From Polaribacter porphyrae (GTDB taxonomy: Bacteria > Bacteroidota > Bacteroidia > Flavobacteriales > Flavobacteriaceae): a DNA stretch of 64,000 nucleotides. Shown in pieces: positions 12,032-20,749 of this stretch. The stretch covers positions 959,600 to 1,023,599 of the forward strand of contig NZ_MSCN01000001.1 of assembly GCF_002954685.1 (NCBI RefSeq), given 5' to 3'. The translations under genes and the position numbers were made by a program. Each line of letters begins with the position of its first letter. The first letter of the stretch is position 1. The notes beneath the pieces were generated by a model that searched no databases, was not told the DNA's origin, and saw only the letters and a program-made list of their open reading frames with translations.

Positions 12032-13054
12032 ATGAGTGAGCAAATTTATATTTTAGGAATAGAATCTTCTTGTGATGATACTAGTGCCTCTGTAATTTGT
12101 AATGGTAAAGTATTAAGTAATGTTATTGCAAACCAAGAAGTACACTCAAAATATGGTGGTGTTGTGCCAGAATTGGCTTCTAGGGCTCATCAACAAAATA
12201 TTGTTCCAGTTGTGCAACAAGCGTTAGTACAGGCAAAAGTTGATAAAAAGCAGCTTTCTGCAATAGCTTTTACAAAAGGCCCTGGTTTAATGGGTTCTTT
12301 ATTGGTAGGTACTTCATTTGCAAAGTCATTGGCTATGGGGTTGCAAATTCCTTTAATTGATGTCAACCACATGCAAGCCCATATTTTGGCTCATTTTATA
12401 GAGGATGACACAAAAGCACCTCCTTTTCCTTTTATTTGTTTAACCATAAGTGGTGGGCACACTCAAATTGTAAAAGTTACCAACCATTTTAAAATGGAAG
12501 TTTTAGGAGAAACAATAGATGATGCAGTTGGTGAAGCTTTTGATAAATCTGCTAAAATTTTAGGTTTACCTTATCCTGGTGGTCCTTTAATTGATAAATA
12601 TGCTAAATTAGGTAATCCAAAAGCATATCCTTTTACCAAACCAAAAGTGGGCGATTTACAATTTAGTTTTAGTGGTTTAAAAACTGGAGTTTTGTATTTT
12701 ATTCAAAAGCAATTAAAATTAAATCCTAATTTCATCAAAGAAAATCTAAATGATATTTGTGCTTCAATACAATATACTATTGTAGAAATATTAATGGATA
12801 AACTAAAGAATGCTGTAAAACAAACTAATATAAAGCATATAGCAATTGCTGGTGGAGTTTCTGCGAATTCAGAGATTAGAAACCATTTACAATTGGCTGA
12901 AAAGCATTTTGGTTGGTCAACTTACATTCCTAAATTTGAATACACAACAGATAATGCTGCCATGATTGCCATAACTGGGTATTTAAAATATTTAAATAAA
13001 ACTTATGCTGACAATTCTGTTACTGCAAAAGCTCGTTTAAAAGTCACTGAATAG
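12032..13054 (+). CDS. tsaD: tRNA N6-threonylcarbamoyladenosine transferase TsaD
   Basis: Transfers the threonylcarbamoyl group to A37 of ANN-decoding tRNAs, working with TsaB and TsaE. The 340-residue protein has the ASKHA start ILGIESSCDDTSAS, the metal-binding HxxxH pair H113 and H117 in VNHMQAH, the SGGHT loop (about 145) and the C-terminal GGVSAN and TDNAAMIA motifs. The other carbamoyl-transfer partner present here is the YrdC/Sua5 protein at 20060. Followed 5 bases later by the sulfatase gene. Confidence 0.96.
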   Translation: MSEQIYILGIESSCDDTSASVICNGKVLSNVIANQEVHSKYGGVVPELASRAHQQNIVPVVQQALVQAKVDKKQLSAIAFTKGPGLMGSLLVGTSFAKSLAMGLQIPLIDVNHMQAHILAHFIEDDTKAPPFPFICLTISGGHTQIVKVTNHFKMEVLGETIDDAVGEAFDKSAKILGLPYPGGPLIDKYAKLGNPKAYPFTKPKVGDLQFSFSGLKTGVLYFIQKQLKLNPNFIKENLNDICASIQYTIVEILMDKLKNAVKQTNIKHIAIAGGVSANSEIRNHLQLAEKHFGWSTYIPKFEYTTDNAAMIAITGYLKYLNKTYADNSVTAKARLKVTE

Positions 13055-13059
13055 TTTAT

Positions 13060-14913
13060 ATGAAAGCTTTAAAAAATAGACTGTTATTTTGCGTTGCATA
13101 TTTCCTGTTTTGGGTTATTTATTTTGTCTTTGCTCGTCTTCTTTTTTTACTATATTATTTTGATAAAACTAAAGACATAGGTATTGTAACTACTTTAAAA
13201 ACATTTGTTTACGGAATACAATTAGATATCTCTTTTAGTGCATATTTATCTATTTTGCCTTTTTTGACTATTCTTATTTCAGTAGTCGTTAATGCAGATT
13301 TTATCAAAAAAGTGATAAAATGGTATACTTCCATAGTTATTATTATTATAAGTTTATTATTATTGATAGATGCTGGTCTTTATCAAGCTTGGGGTGTTAG
13401 AATAGATAACTCTCTTCTCCCCTACTTAAATAAGCCTAGCTTAATGCTAGCTTCAGTATCAACATTTCAATTAATTTCTGGTACTCTAGGTTGGATTTTC
13501 ATATCATTCATATTTATTAAAATCTATCAAAAGAAAATATCAAATAAAATAAAATTAGTTAGTTCTAAAAACTGGATTGAATTTCCTGTTTTTTTAATGC
13601 TGACAGCTGCATTAATTATCCCTGTTAGAGGTGGTTTCCAAACGATTCCTGTAAATCAGAGTAATGTTTATTTTTCGAATAAGATGTTTGCTAACCATGC
13701 TGCTGTTAATTTTAGTTGGAATTTTTTCAATACGCTAAAACGTACAACAGATGGTACAAATCCTTATAGATATTTTGACGATAAAACTGCAGAAGAAATA
13801 ATTAACAAAACAAGAAACAAGCTACTAAATGCTAATACTGATAGTATTTTAAGAGTTCAAAAGCCCAACATCATTTTAATTCTTTGGGAGAGTTTATCTG
13901 CAAAGGTTGTAGGTTCTTTAGGAGGAGAACAAAACGTAACTCCAAATTTAAATAGATTATCAAAAGAAGGAATATTATTTACCAACTTTTATGCTAATGG
14001 AGATAGAACAGATAAAGGGATCCCTGCCATTTTAAGTGGATATTATCCTGCACCAAGCTTAAGGATAATGAGGATGCCAAATAAATCTAGAAACTTGCCT
14101 ATGCTACCAAAACAATTGGAAGAGTTGGGTTATGAAACTTCATTTTACTATGGAGGTGATTTAAATTTTGGTAATATGAATACTTATTTAAGAAGTTCTG
14201 GAATTAAAAATTTTATTGATGGTAGTGAATTTGACTCAAAAGACTGGAATTCTAAATGGGGAGCTTATGATCATATCTTTATGAAACGTTTTGCTGATGA
14301 TTTAAATAAAAACAATAAAGAGCCATTTTTTAAAATTGCGTTAACCTTATCAAGCCATGAACCTTATGAGATAAAAGGAAAGTATAAGTTTGGTAAAAAC
14401 AGTGAAGACAATAAGTATAGAAGTGCTCACTATTATACAGATAATGTTATTGGAAATTTTATCAATTTTGCTAAAAATCAATCTTGGTATAAAAATACAT
14501 TAATTGTTATTATGTCTGATCATGGACATAGTTCCCCAAAACATGATGGTCCTTATTTTTCTCCAAAGAAATATCAAATTCCTATGTTATGGTTAGGAGG
14601 AGCTATAAAATATACTGATGTTAAAGTTGATAATTATTCAAGCCAAGTAGATTTTTCATTTACATTATTAGATATTTTGGGTGCAAAAAATGATAAATTT
14701 ATTTTTGGTAAAAATATTTTTAATAATTCTAACCAACAATATGCAAATTATATATTTAGTTCAGGTTTTGGAATAGTCACAGAAAAAGGAACATATATGT
14801 ATGATTTTATCAGTAAAAAATCTATATTAGACCAAGGAAATGATACAACTAAACTAGATTCTTTGGGTAAAGCAATTCTTCAAGATTCTTATCAAGATTT
14901 TTTAGAAAGATAA
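13060..14913 (+). CDS. LTA synthase family membrane sulfatase/phosphoglycerol transferase-like protein
   Basis: A 617-residue protein with about five N-terminal membrane segments (10-190) and an extracytoplasmic sulfatase-fold domain (about 265-560). NIILILWESLSAKVVG carries the metal-binding acidic residue, NGDRTDKGIPAIL the likely nucleophilic threonine, and MSDHGHSSP the second metal site. Proteins of this family transfer phosphoglycerol or phosphoethanolamine to envelope polymers. A Gram-negative lacks lipoteichoic acid, so the acceptor here is unknown, perhaps a glycan or lipid. It follows tsaD by 5 bases and precedes an FkbM methyltransferase. Confidence 0.85.
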   Translation: MKALKNRLLFCVAYFLFWVIYFVFARLLFLLYYFDKTKDIGIVTTLKTFVYGIQLDISFSAYLSILPFLTILISVVVNADFIKKVIKWYTSIVIIIISLLLLIDAGLYQAWGVRIDNSLLPYLNKPSLMLASVSTFQLISGTLGWIFISFIFIKIYQKKISNKIKLVSSKNWIEFPVFLMLTAALIIPVRGGFQTIPVNQSNVYFSNKMFANHAAVNFSWNFFNTLKRTTDGTNPYRYFDDKTAEEIINKTRNKLLNANTDSILRVQKPNIILILWESLSAKVVGSLGGEQNVTPNLNRLSKEGILFTNFYANGDRTDKGIPAILSGYYPAPSLRIMRMPNKSRNLPMLPKQLEELGYETSFYYGGDLNFGNMNTYLRSSGIKNFIDGSEFDSKDWNSKWGAYDHIFMKRFADDLNKNNKEPFFKIALTLSSHEPYEIKGKYKFGKNSEDNKYRSAHYYTDNVIGNFINFAKNQSWYKNTLIVIMSDHGHSSPKHDGPYFSPKKYQIPMLWLGGAIKYTDVKVDNYSSQVDFSFTLLDILGAKNDKFIFGKNIFNNSNQQYANYIFSSGFGIVTEKGTYMYDFISKKSILDQGNDTTKLDSLGKAILQDSYQDFLER

Positions 14914-14944
14914 TATTGTTAAAAAATAATTTGACTTAATTTAT

Positions 14945-15772
14945 ATGGAAAAGGATATAACATTAGAATTACATGAAAAAGTATTAATAAAATTATTTAA
15001 TAGAGATAGTGCTATTACTTTTTTTGATATTGGAGCTTGTGAAGGATTAAGTTCTGTTAGATACAATTCTATTTTTCCTAACTCAAAAGCTTATGTTTTT
15101 GAACCTGTACCTAACAATTATAAAAAAATAATTAATAATATTGAGAAATTTAATCTTAAAAATGCACAAGTTTTTGAGCTAGGATTATCATCAGAAAAAG
15201 GAGAAGCAACTTTCTATGTATCTTCTGGTAATCCTAAAAATAAAGAAAAACCTTTAGACAACTCTACAAGCTTTGGTAATAAGAGTTCATCACTTTACAA
15301 GCCAAGTAAAACTAAAGAAGTACATCCTTGGTTAGAATTTAATGAAGAAATTACTATTAAAACTGATACTTTCAAAAACTTCTGTTTAGATCAAAAAATT
15401 AATACTATCGATTTTATTCACATGGATGTTCAAGGTGCAGAATTGATGGTTTTACAAGGTGCAAAAGATATGATTAACAACATCAATTCCATTTGGCTAG
15501 AAGTAGAAAAAATTGAGTTGTATGAAAACCAAGCTTTAAAGGAAGATATAGAACAGTTTTTTTCTGATAAAGACTTTATTTGCTTGTTAAATAAAGTAAA
15601 TCATATAGCAGGAGATCAATTTTGGGTTAACAAAAATTATTTCGATAATCTAGATGAAAACACGAAAGATTATCTTGTTAAATTAAAAAACAGAACTCAA
15701 TTAAAATCTAACTTATCTAGTTTTGTAGGTAATGCTAAACTCTCTTTAAAGCAATTATTCTCGTCTAAATAA
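14945..15772 (+). CDS. FkbM family methyltransferase
   Basis: A 275-residue S-adenosylmethionine methyltransferase of the FkbM type, often acting on sugars of polysaccharides. Seen are the SAM motif FFDIGACEG (about 24-32), the acidic end of strand 2 in YVFEPVP (about 53-59) and the family-typical IDFIHMDVQGAE (about 155-166). It is 31 bases downstream of the sulfatase gene, so a shared role in envelope or exopolysaccharide decoration is plausible but inferred. It ends four bases from the convergent DUF1569 gene, with no hairpin between. Confidence 0.85.
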   Translation: MEKDITLELHEKVLIKLFNRDSAITFFDIGACEGLSSVRYNSIFPNSKAYVFEPVPNNYKKIINNIEKFNLKNAQVFELGLSSEKGEATFYVSSGNPKNKEKPLDNSTSFGNKSSSLYKPSKTKEVHPWLEFNEEITIKTDTFKNFCLDQKINTIDFIHMDVQGAELMVLQGAKDMINNINSIWLEVEKIELYENQALKEDIEQFFSDKDFICLLNKVNHIAGDQFWVNKNYFDNLDENTKDYLVKLKNRTQLKSNLSSFVGNAKLSLKQLFSSK

Positions 15773-15776
15773 ATTA

Positions 15777-16229
15777 TCACACCCCAAACTGTGTTAAATG
15801 ATGGTCTAAATGTTTGTAAAACATGTTATTCCATTCTTGTTTATTAAGTTTCCCAAAAGAGTGAGATTCTTTACCATCAAAATGGTCTTCTCCCAATTTT
15901 TGGGTCTTATTAATAAAATCAATTAAACGTTTTTTTTCTGTTTCAAAAACCTTTTCATCAGTAATTAAAAATTGAGGAGCAGTTCTACCGTTTTTAACAT
16001 ATGTTTTTTCTGATGTTACAATTTTCTTAACAAAAAGCTTAAGCATAAACTTGGTAAAAGCATTTGGCTTTGGATGCTTGTCTGTATAAACCATTTCATA
16101 AGTTACGCAGCAATGTGCCAGCATTTGAGCAACAGACATTTTACCCCAATTTGGTTGTGTTTTAGAGGTTAAATTGTTAATTCTTGCTACTATTCCATTA
16201 GTAACTTCTTCTGTAAATATATTTTTCAT
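15777..16229 (-). CDS. DUF1569 (DinB-like fold) protein
   Basis: A 150-residue cytoplasmic protein. PNWGKMSVAQMLAHCCVTYEM (about 42-62) and the C-terminal NKQEWNNMFYKHLDHHLTQFG resemble DUF1569, a DinB-like four-helix family whose conserved histidines suggest metal binding. Function is unknown. Its start overlaps the stop of the membrane protein gene by one base, so it is the last gene of a Crp-led operon. Confidence 0.7.
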   Translation of the reverse strand: MKNIFTEEVTNGIVARINNLTSKTQPNWGKMSVAQMLAHCCVTYEMVYTDKHPKPNAFTKFMLKLFVKKIVTSEKTYVKNGRTAPQFLITDEKVFETEKKRLIDFINKTQKLGEDHFDGKESHSFGKLNKQEWNNMFYKHLDHHLTQFGV

Positions 16230-16900
16230 TATGATTGTTTTTTTAGTAATATTAAAATATCTGATATGTGCGTATAAATTACTACTGGTACAATTACACC
16301 TCCTAACAATATCATTGGAAAATACGTTATTGCTTTGTTTGGGACAGTGTAACCAAATTTTTTATATAATAACTCTTGTGATAAAAATCCGTTTGATAAA
16401 ATAAAAAAAATTAAAATCAATCCTAAAATATTCCATCCTAGTAATATTTTATTATCAACGCTTCTAAATTTCATCCAAATTAATAAAAAAATTGATGTAA
16501 TTCCAGGAATAATGTCAAAATTCCAACCTTTAAATGTCATCTCTATTGGTAATAAATCTCTAACAGCTAGTTGAAATAATAGCAATTCAACAGGAAAACG
16601 AACAATGTGTACAGCTATACTCCACTTTAAATCTCTTTTTTCATAAAAAGATTTATTCTTACACAAATAACCTATAAATATGGCTGCTGGAATTAATACT
16701 AATGGAAAAGTAGAAAATTTATCTCCTTCTGTATATTGATAAAATCCAATAGATGCTAAAATTGAAATTAAAACTGACCAACCAAAAATTATGGGCAAAG
16801 TTGTTTTTTTTAAATTGTTAGATTTTACAAATGCAAAAATTATATATATTGTTATCAATATAAAAGCAGTAGGAATATAGACAGGTAAATCTAGCATCAT
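16229..16900 (-). CDS. Polytopic membrane protein, function unknown
   Basis: A 223-residue protein with about seven hydrophobic segments and few conserved polar residues; I do not recognise the family. It sits between a Crp/Fnr regulator (75 bases upstream) and the DUF1569 gene (one-base overlap). The first two codons are both ATG, so the start is at 16900 or 16897. The compact arrangement suggests the regulator responds to a signal linked to these two proteins. Confidence 0.75.
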   Translation of the reverse strand: MMLDLPVYIPTAFILITIYIIFAFVKSNNLKKTTLPIIFGWSVLISILASIGFYQYTEGDKFSTFPLVLIPAAIFIGYLCKNKSFYEKRDLKWSIAVHIVRFPVELLLFQLAVRDLLPIEMTFKGWNFDIIPGITSIFLLIWMKFRSVDNKILLGWNILGLILIFFILSNGFLSQELLYKKFGYTVPNKAITYFPMILLGGVIVPVVIYTHISDILILLKKQS

Positions 16901-16975
16901 TTTTTATTAAAGTTTGTTACAAAAATAATTCAGCTAGGCTAAACTATTCTTGCCTAATGACAAGATTTCTCTTTT

Positions 16976-17548
16976 TTATATTTCTTTTCTAATTCTGCTT
17001 AATGAAGAATCAGTAATTCCTAAAAAAGACGCAATATGTTTTAGAGATGCTTTTTGAAATATCTCTGGTCTTGATGAAAGTAAGGCTAAATACCTTTCTG
17101 AAGCTTTATCAGTAATCATGCTAAATGTTCTTTCTTTTAATGCAAATAAATTACGAACTAAATGAGAACGTCCCCATTCTCTATAAGCTTCATATAGCCT
17201 AAAATGATTATTAAAAGTGTCTAAATCTTTCATCCATAAAACACAATCTTCTACTGCTATAATATTTTCTTTTGTAGGCATTTGCATAAAAAACGAATTT
17301 TCTTCTAAAATTAAATCATTTTTTACCATAAAATTAGTTGTTACTTCATTTCCATCAAAATCTAAAACAAAAGATCTTAAAAAGCCACTTATTAAAATGT
17401 AGTATCCTTTTACAATACTTCCGCTTTTTATAAGATAATCACCTTTTTTTATTTTTATTTTTTTGTAACCTTTAATGATTGTTTTAAAATCTTCTTGCTT
17501 TAAACCTATTTCGCCAAGTTCTTTGTACAGAATACCTTCACACCTCAT
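16976..17548 (-). CDS. Crp/Fnr family transcription regulator
   Basis: A 190-residue regulator with a cyclic-nucleotide-binding-like domain (about 20-120; IKKGDYLIKSGSIVKGYYILISGFLRSF) and a C-terminal winged helix ending in IASFLGITDSSLSRIRKEI, a clear helix-turn-helix. No cysteine cluster of FNR type is visible, and the cAMP phosphate-binding arginine motif is absent, so the ligand is unknown. Its start overlaps the holA stop by one base, and two genes of unknown function follow. Confidence 0.88.
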   Translation of the reverse strand: MRCEGILYKELGEIGLKQEDFKTIIKGYKKIKIKKGDYLIKSGSIVKGYYILISGFLRSFVLDFDGNEVTTNFMVKNDLILEENSFFMQMPTKENIIAVEDCVLWMKDLDTFNNHFRLYEAYREWGRSHLVRNLFALKERTFSMITDKASERYLALLSSRPEIFQKASLKHIASFLGITDSSLSRIRKEI

Positions 17549-18549
17549 TAATGCATAATTTTAAATATTAATTCTTTTAAAATATCTTCTTGAGTTAAAT
17601 TTGCTCCTACTCCTTTGCTATTAACATCTGCTTCTCGTAGAAAAGAGATTACTTGTGCTACTTTACGCATTGGATAGCTTTTGGCTGCTGTATAATAATC
17701 ATCTACAAAGTAATAACTTACCCCCAAAGATTTCGAAACCGCATCTTTTGCCTTATTTTGTAATCCATGAAAGAGTAACAATTTTGTAAAAAAATTATTT
17801 AGCAAAGAAATGGTCATTACAATTGGATTATTCTTTGGATTTTCTACAAAGTAATTAATAATTCTATTCGCTTTTAAAATATTTTTTGTGCCAATAGCTT
17901 TTAGTAACTCAAAATTATTAAAATCTTTAGAAATACCAATATTCTCCTCAATATGATAATCAGAAATAATCGTTTCTTTAGGCAATATTAAGATTAGCTT
18001 ATTTAATTCATTTGCAATTTTACTTAAATCTGTTCCTAAAAACTCGACCAACATTTGAGCGGCTTTAGGTTCTATTTTGTACTTCTTTCCACTTAAAACT
18101 CTTCTAATCCAATCTGCTACTTGATTTTCGTATAGCTTTTTACTTTCGAAAATAACACCAGATTTTGCAATGGTTTTATGCAATTTCTTTCGTTTATCTA
18201 ACTTCTTGTACTTGTAGTTTATTACTAAAACCGTTGATGGTTGTGGATTTTCTGCATAAGAAACTAATTTTTCTATTTGCCTATTTAAATCTTGAGCTTC
18301 TTTTACAATAATCACTTGTTTTTCTGCCATCATTGGAAAACGTTTTGCAGACGAAACGATCTCTTCAATTGAAGTATCTCTTCCATACATCACAACTTGG
18401 TTAAAGCCTTTTTCTGCTTCATCTAATATATTGTTTTCTATAAAATTAGAAATTTGATCTATATAATAAGGCTCTTCACCCATTAAAAAATAAATAGGTT
18501 TTATACTTCCTTTCTTTATATCTGAAACAATGGTATTAATCTCGTTCAT
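17548..18549 (-). CDS. holA: DNA polymerase III subunit delta
   Basis: The delta subunit opens the sliding clamp in the clamp loader complex. The frame is open from 18591, but the family-like start is MNEINTIVSDIKKGSIKP at 18549, giving 333 residues. Further motifs are YFLMGEEPYYIDQI near the N-terminus and a C-terminal helical collar domain. The 14 extra residues would overlap the promoter and start of the divergent gene. The region KKRKKLHKTIAKSG is the basic part of the AAA+-like domain, which lacks a Walker motif as expected for delta. Confidence 0.9.
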   Translation of the reverse strand: MNEINTIVSDIKKGSIKPIYFLMGEEPYYIDQISNFIENNILDEAEKGFNQVVMYGRDTSIEEIVSSAKRFPMMAEKQVIIVKEAQDLNRQIEKLVSYAENPQPSTVLVINYKYKKLDKRKKLHKTIAKSGVIFESKKLYENQVADWIRRVLSGKKYKIEPKAAQMLVEFLGTDLSKIANELNKLILILPKETIISDYHIEENIGISKDFNNFELLKAIGTKNILKANRIINYFVENPKNNPIVMTISLLNNFFTKLLLFHGLQNKAKDAVSKSLGVSYYFVDDYYTAAKSYPMRKVAQVISFLREADVNSKGVGANLTQEDILKELIFKIMH

Positions 18550-18554
18550 TTTAT

Positions 18555-18562
18555 TACTTTTG
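18555..18562 (+). promoter_or_regulatory. -7 element TACTTTTG, leaderless HsdR-N gene
   Basis: Perfect TAnnTTTG with only four bases between it and the ATG at 18567. Transcription would start at or next to the start codon. Confidence 0.55.
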
Positions 18563-18566
18563 GTTG

Positions 18567-19010
18567 ATGCAAAAACTGAATCTTCCTTCATATAACTTCA
18601 CGTTCAAAAATAGGGAAAATACAGTGCTTATTTTTGATAAATTAAGAAAAAAAAATGTTGTCTTAACTCCAGAAGAATGGGTTCGTCAAAATTTTGTTGA
18701 GTTTTTAATTCAAGAGAAAAAATATCCAGAATCTTTAATAGCTATTGAAAAACAATTTGTAATAAACAATATCAAAAAAAGAAGTGATATTCTCATTTTC
18801 AATAAATTAGGTAAACCAGAAATTATTGTAGAATGCAAAGCACCTACTGTAAAAATATCTCAAGATACTTTTGATCAAATTGCTAGATATAATCTTAAAT
18901 TAGAGGCAAGCTACCTAATTATTACTAATGGTTTAGAGCACTTTTATTGCAAAATGGATACTCAAAACGAAACGTATGTTTTTTTAAAGGAAATACCTAC
19001 TTACTATTAA
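18567..19010 (+). CDS. Stand-alone HsdR N-terminal nuclease-fold protein
   Basis: A 147-residue protein matching the N-terminal domain of type I restriction subunit R. RSDILIFNKLGKPEIIVECKAP contains the PD-(D/E)xK pattern: Asp in RSDI, Glu and Lys in VECK. No helicase domain, HsdM or HsdS is present, so this is not a restriction system. Its place beside holA is common in Flavobacteria, so a housekeeping DNA role is likelier than defence; that is inference. ATG at 18567 is preferred over TTG at 18564, since the -7 element ends at 18562. Confidence 0.8.
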   Translation: MQKLNLPSYNFTFKNRENTVLIFDKLRKKNVVLTPEEWVRQNFVEFLIQEKKYPESLIAIEKQFVINNIKKRSDILIFNKLGKPEIIVECKAPTVKISQDTFDQIARYNLKLEASYLIITNGLEHFYCKMDTQNETYVFLKEIPTYY

Positions 19011-19043
19011 GAAAACTTTATAAATAAAATGGTTTTTTAAGTG

Positions 19044-19051
19044 TAAATTCG
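19044..19051 (+). promoter_or_regulatory. -7-like element TAAATTCG, near-leaderless glycosyltransferase gene
   Basis: One mismatch to TAnnTTTG; five bases separate it from the TTG start at 19057. Confidence 0.4.
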
Positions 19052-19056
19052 CAATC

Positions 19057-20055
19057 TTGAAAATAGCAATTGTCATATTAAATTGGAATGGTCAAAAATT
19101 ATTAGAAAAATTCTTGCCTTCGGTTGTGAATTTTAGTTCACAAGAAGCCGATATCTATATTGCAGATAACGCTTCTTCTGACACTTCTATTGAATATGTT
19201 AAAGAGTTTTATCCTTCAGTAAAAATCATTAAAAATATTACAAACGGAGGTTATGCAAAAGGATATAATGATGCTTTAAAATCTGTAGATGCTGATATTT
19301 ATTGTCTTTTAAATTCTGATGTTGAAGTTACAGAAAATTGGTTACAACCAATAATAGAAGTTTTTAAAAATGATGAAAAAACAGCTATTATTCAACCAAA
19401 ATTATTAGATTATAAAGATAAAACCAAGTTTGAATATGCAGGTGCTGGTGGTGGATTTGTAGATTTATATGGCTATCCTTATTGTAGAGGTCGTGTTTTT
19501 AATCATCTTGAAACCGATAGCAATCAGTTTAACGATTCTATTGAAATTTTTTGGGCTTCTGGAGCTTGTTTGTTTATTCGTTCTGATGTGTATCATAAAG
19601 TTGGTGGTTTAGATGAAGATTATTTTGCTCATCAAGAAGAAATTGATTTATGCTGGAGAACACACAACATTGGCTACCAAACAAAATATGTAGGTGAATC
19701 TAAAGTTTATCATGTTGGTGGTGCTACTTTACAAGAAACAAATCCTCAAAAAACATTTTTAAATTTTAGAAATAGTTTATTAAATATTATAAAGAATGTT
19801 CCGAAAAAGTGGTTTTTGTTTTTGGTTTTTTCTCGTTTACTTTTAGACGGAATTGCTGGAGTTAAGTTTATTTTAGAATTAAGACCTATACATACACTTG
19901 CAATTTTAAAAGCACATATTAGCTTTTACAAAAACTTTTTTAAGTTTTTAAGAAAACGAAAAAAGTTACCTAAAAAAGAAAATTATAATTTACATACGAG
20001 TATTGTTTGGCAATATTTTATTTTAGGTAGAAAAAAATTTAATCAACTAAAATAA
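19057..20055 (+). CDS. Family 2 glycosyltransferase
   Basis: A 332-residue GT-A fold enzyme. IVILNWNG opens the nucleotide-binding domain, ADNASSD (about 36-42) and LLNSDVEV (DxD-like, about 88-95) bind the nucleotide sugar and metal, and the stretch around 170-210 (ASGACLFIR, HQEEIDLCWR) contains the ED/E-D acidic catalytic region. It resembles rhamnosyl/galactofuranosyl-type transferases acting in cell-surface glycan synthesis; donor and acceptor are unknown. The start is TTG, giving MKIAIVILNWNG. A weakly hydrophobic C-terminal helix (250-275) may associate with the membrane. Confidence 0.88.
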   Translation: MKIAIVILNWNGQKLLEKFLPSVVNFSSQEADIYIADNASSDTSIEYVKEFYPSVKIIKNITNGGYAKGYNDALKSVDADIYCLLNSDVEVTENWLQPIIEVFKNDEKTAIIQPKLLDYKDKTKFEYAGAGGGFVDLYGYPYCRGRVFNHLETDSNQFNDSIEIFWASGACLFIRSDVYHKVGGLDEDYFAHQEEIDLCWRTHNIGYQTKYVGESKVYHVGGATLQETNPQKTFLNFRNSLLNIIKNVPKKWFLFLVFSRLLLDGIAGVKFILELRPIHTLAILKAHISFYKNFFKFLRKRKKLPKKENYNLHTSIVWQYFILGRKKFNQLK

Positions 20056-20059
20056 AAGT

Positions 20060-20680
20060 TTAGAGAATATCTAAACTTCCTTTTCCTTCTCTAATTAGTT
20101 GTGGTTCTGATTCTGTAAGATCAATAATTGTTGAAGCATAGTTGTCTCCATAACCACCATCAATAACTAAATCTACACGATTTTGCCATTTCTCAAAAAT
20201 TAATTCTGGATCTGTAGTATATTCTAAAATATCATCATCATCTCTTATAGAAGTAGATACAATTGGGTTGCCTAATTCTTCAACTATAGTTCTCGTAATT
20301 GTATTATCTGGAATACGAATACCTACTGTTTTTCTTCTTTTAAAAGCTTTTGGAAGATTATTACTTCCTGGTAAAATAAATGTATAAGGGCCAGGTAATG
20401 CACGTTTTAAAATTTTAAACGTTGGTGTATCTATTTGTTTTACATAATCTGATAAATGACTCAAATCGTTACAAACAAAAGAAAAATTAGTTTTCTCTAG
20501 TTTTAACCCTTTGATTAGTGCTAACTTTTGTAGTGCTTTTGTGTTTGTAATATCACAACCCAAACCATAAACTGTATCTGTTGGATAAATGATTAACCCT
20601 CCATTTTTAAGGCACTTTATTACCTTTTGCACCTCTTTTGGGTTTGGGTTTTCTTCATATATTTTAATAAATTCTGCCAT
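20060..20680 (-). CDS. Sua5/YciO/YrdC family protein (L-threonylcarbamoyladenylate synthase-like)
   Basis: A 206-residue YrdC-fold protein, expected to make threonylcarbamoyl-AMP from threonine, bicarbonate and ATP, the substrate TsaD needs. Family motifs are GGLIIYPTDTVYGLGCD (about 28-44), KGLKLEKTNFSFVC and a C-terminal STIIDLTESEPQLIREGKG. It has no Sua5 C-terminal domain. Flavobacteria may carry YciO paralogues, so exact function is not certain. Confidence 0.82.
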   Translation of the reverse strand: MAEFIKIYEENPNPKEVQKVIKCLKNGGLIIYPTDTVYGLGCDITNTKALQKLALIKGLKLEKTNFSFVCNDLSHLSDYVKQIDTPTFKILKRALPGPYTFILPGSNNLPKAFKRRKTVGIRIPDNTITRTIVEELGNPIVSTSIRDDDDILEYTTDPELIFEKWQNRVDLVIDGGYGDNYASTIIDLTESEPQLIREGKGSLDIL

Positions 20681-20693
20681 AGTTTAAAAGTAC

Positions 20694-20726
20694 AAAAACT
20701 CAACTAAAAAATAAAGTTGAGTTTTT
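20694..20726 (-). terminator. Terminator after the two-component operon
   Basis: Perfect 12-base arms AAAAACTCAACT and AGTTGAGTTTTT with a nine-base A/T loop; on the reverse strand the right arm ends in a T run. Placed between the response-regulator stop and the next gene. Confidence 0.7.
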
Positions 20727-20749
20727 AATTTGGGAAAAGTACTTGCTTC

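Noticed and set aside
18567..19010. Type I restriction-modification system
   Set aside because: Only the HsdR N-terminal domain is present; no helicase, HsdM or HsdS.
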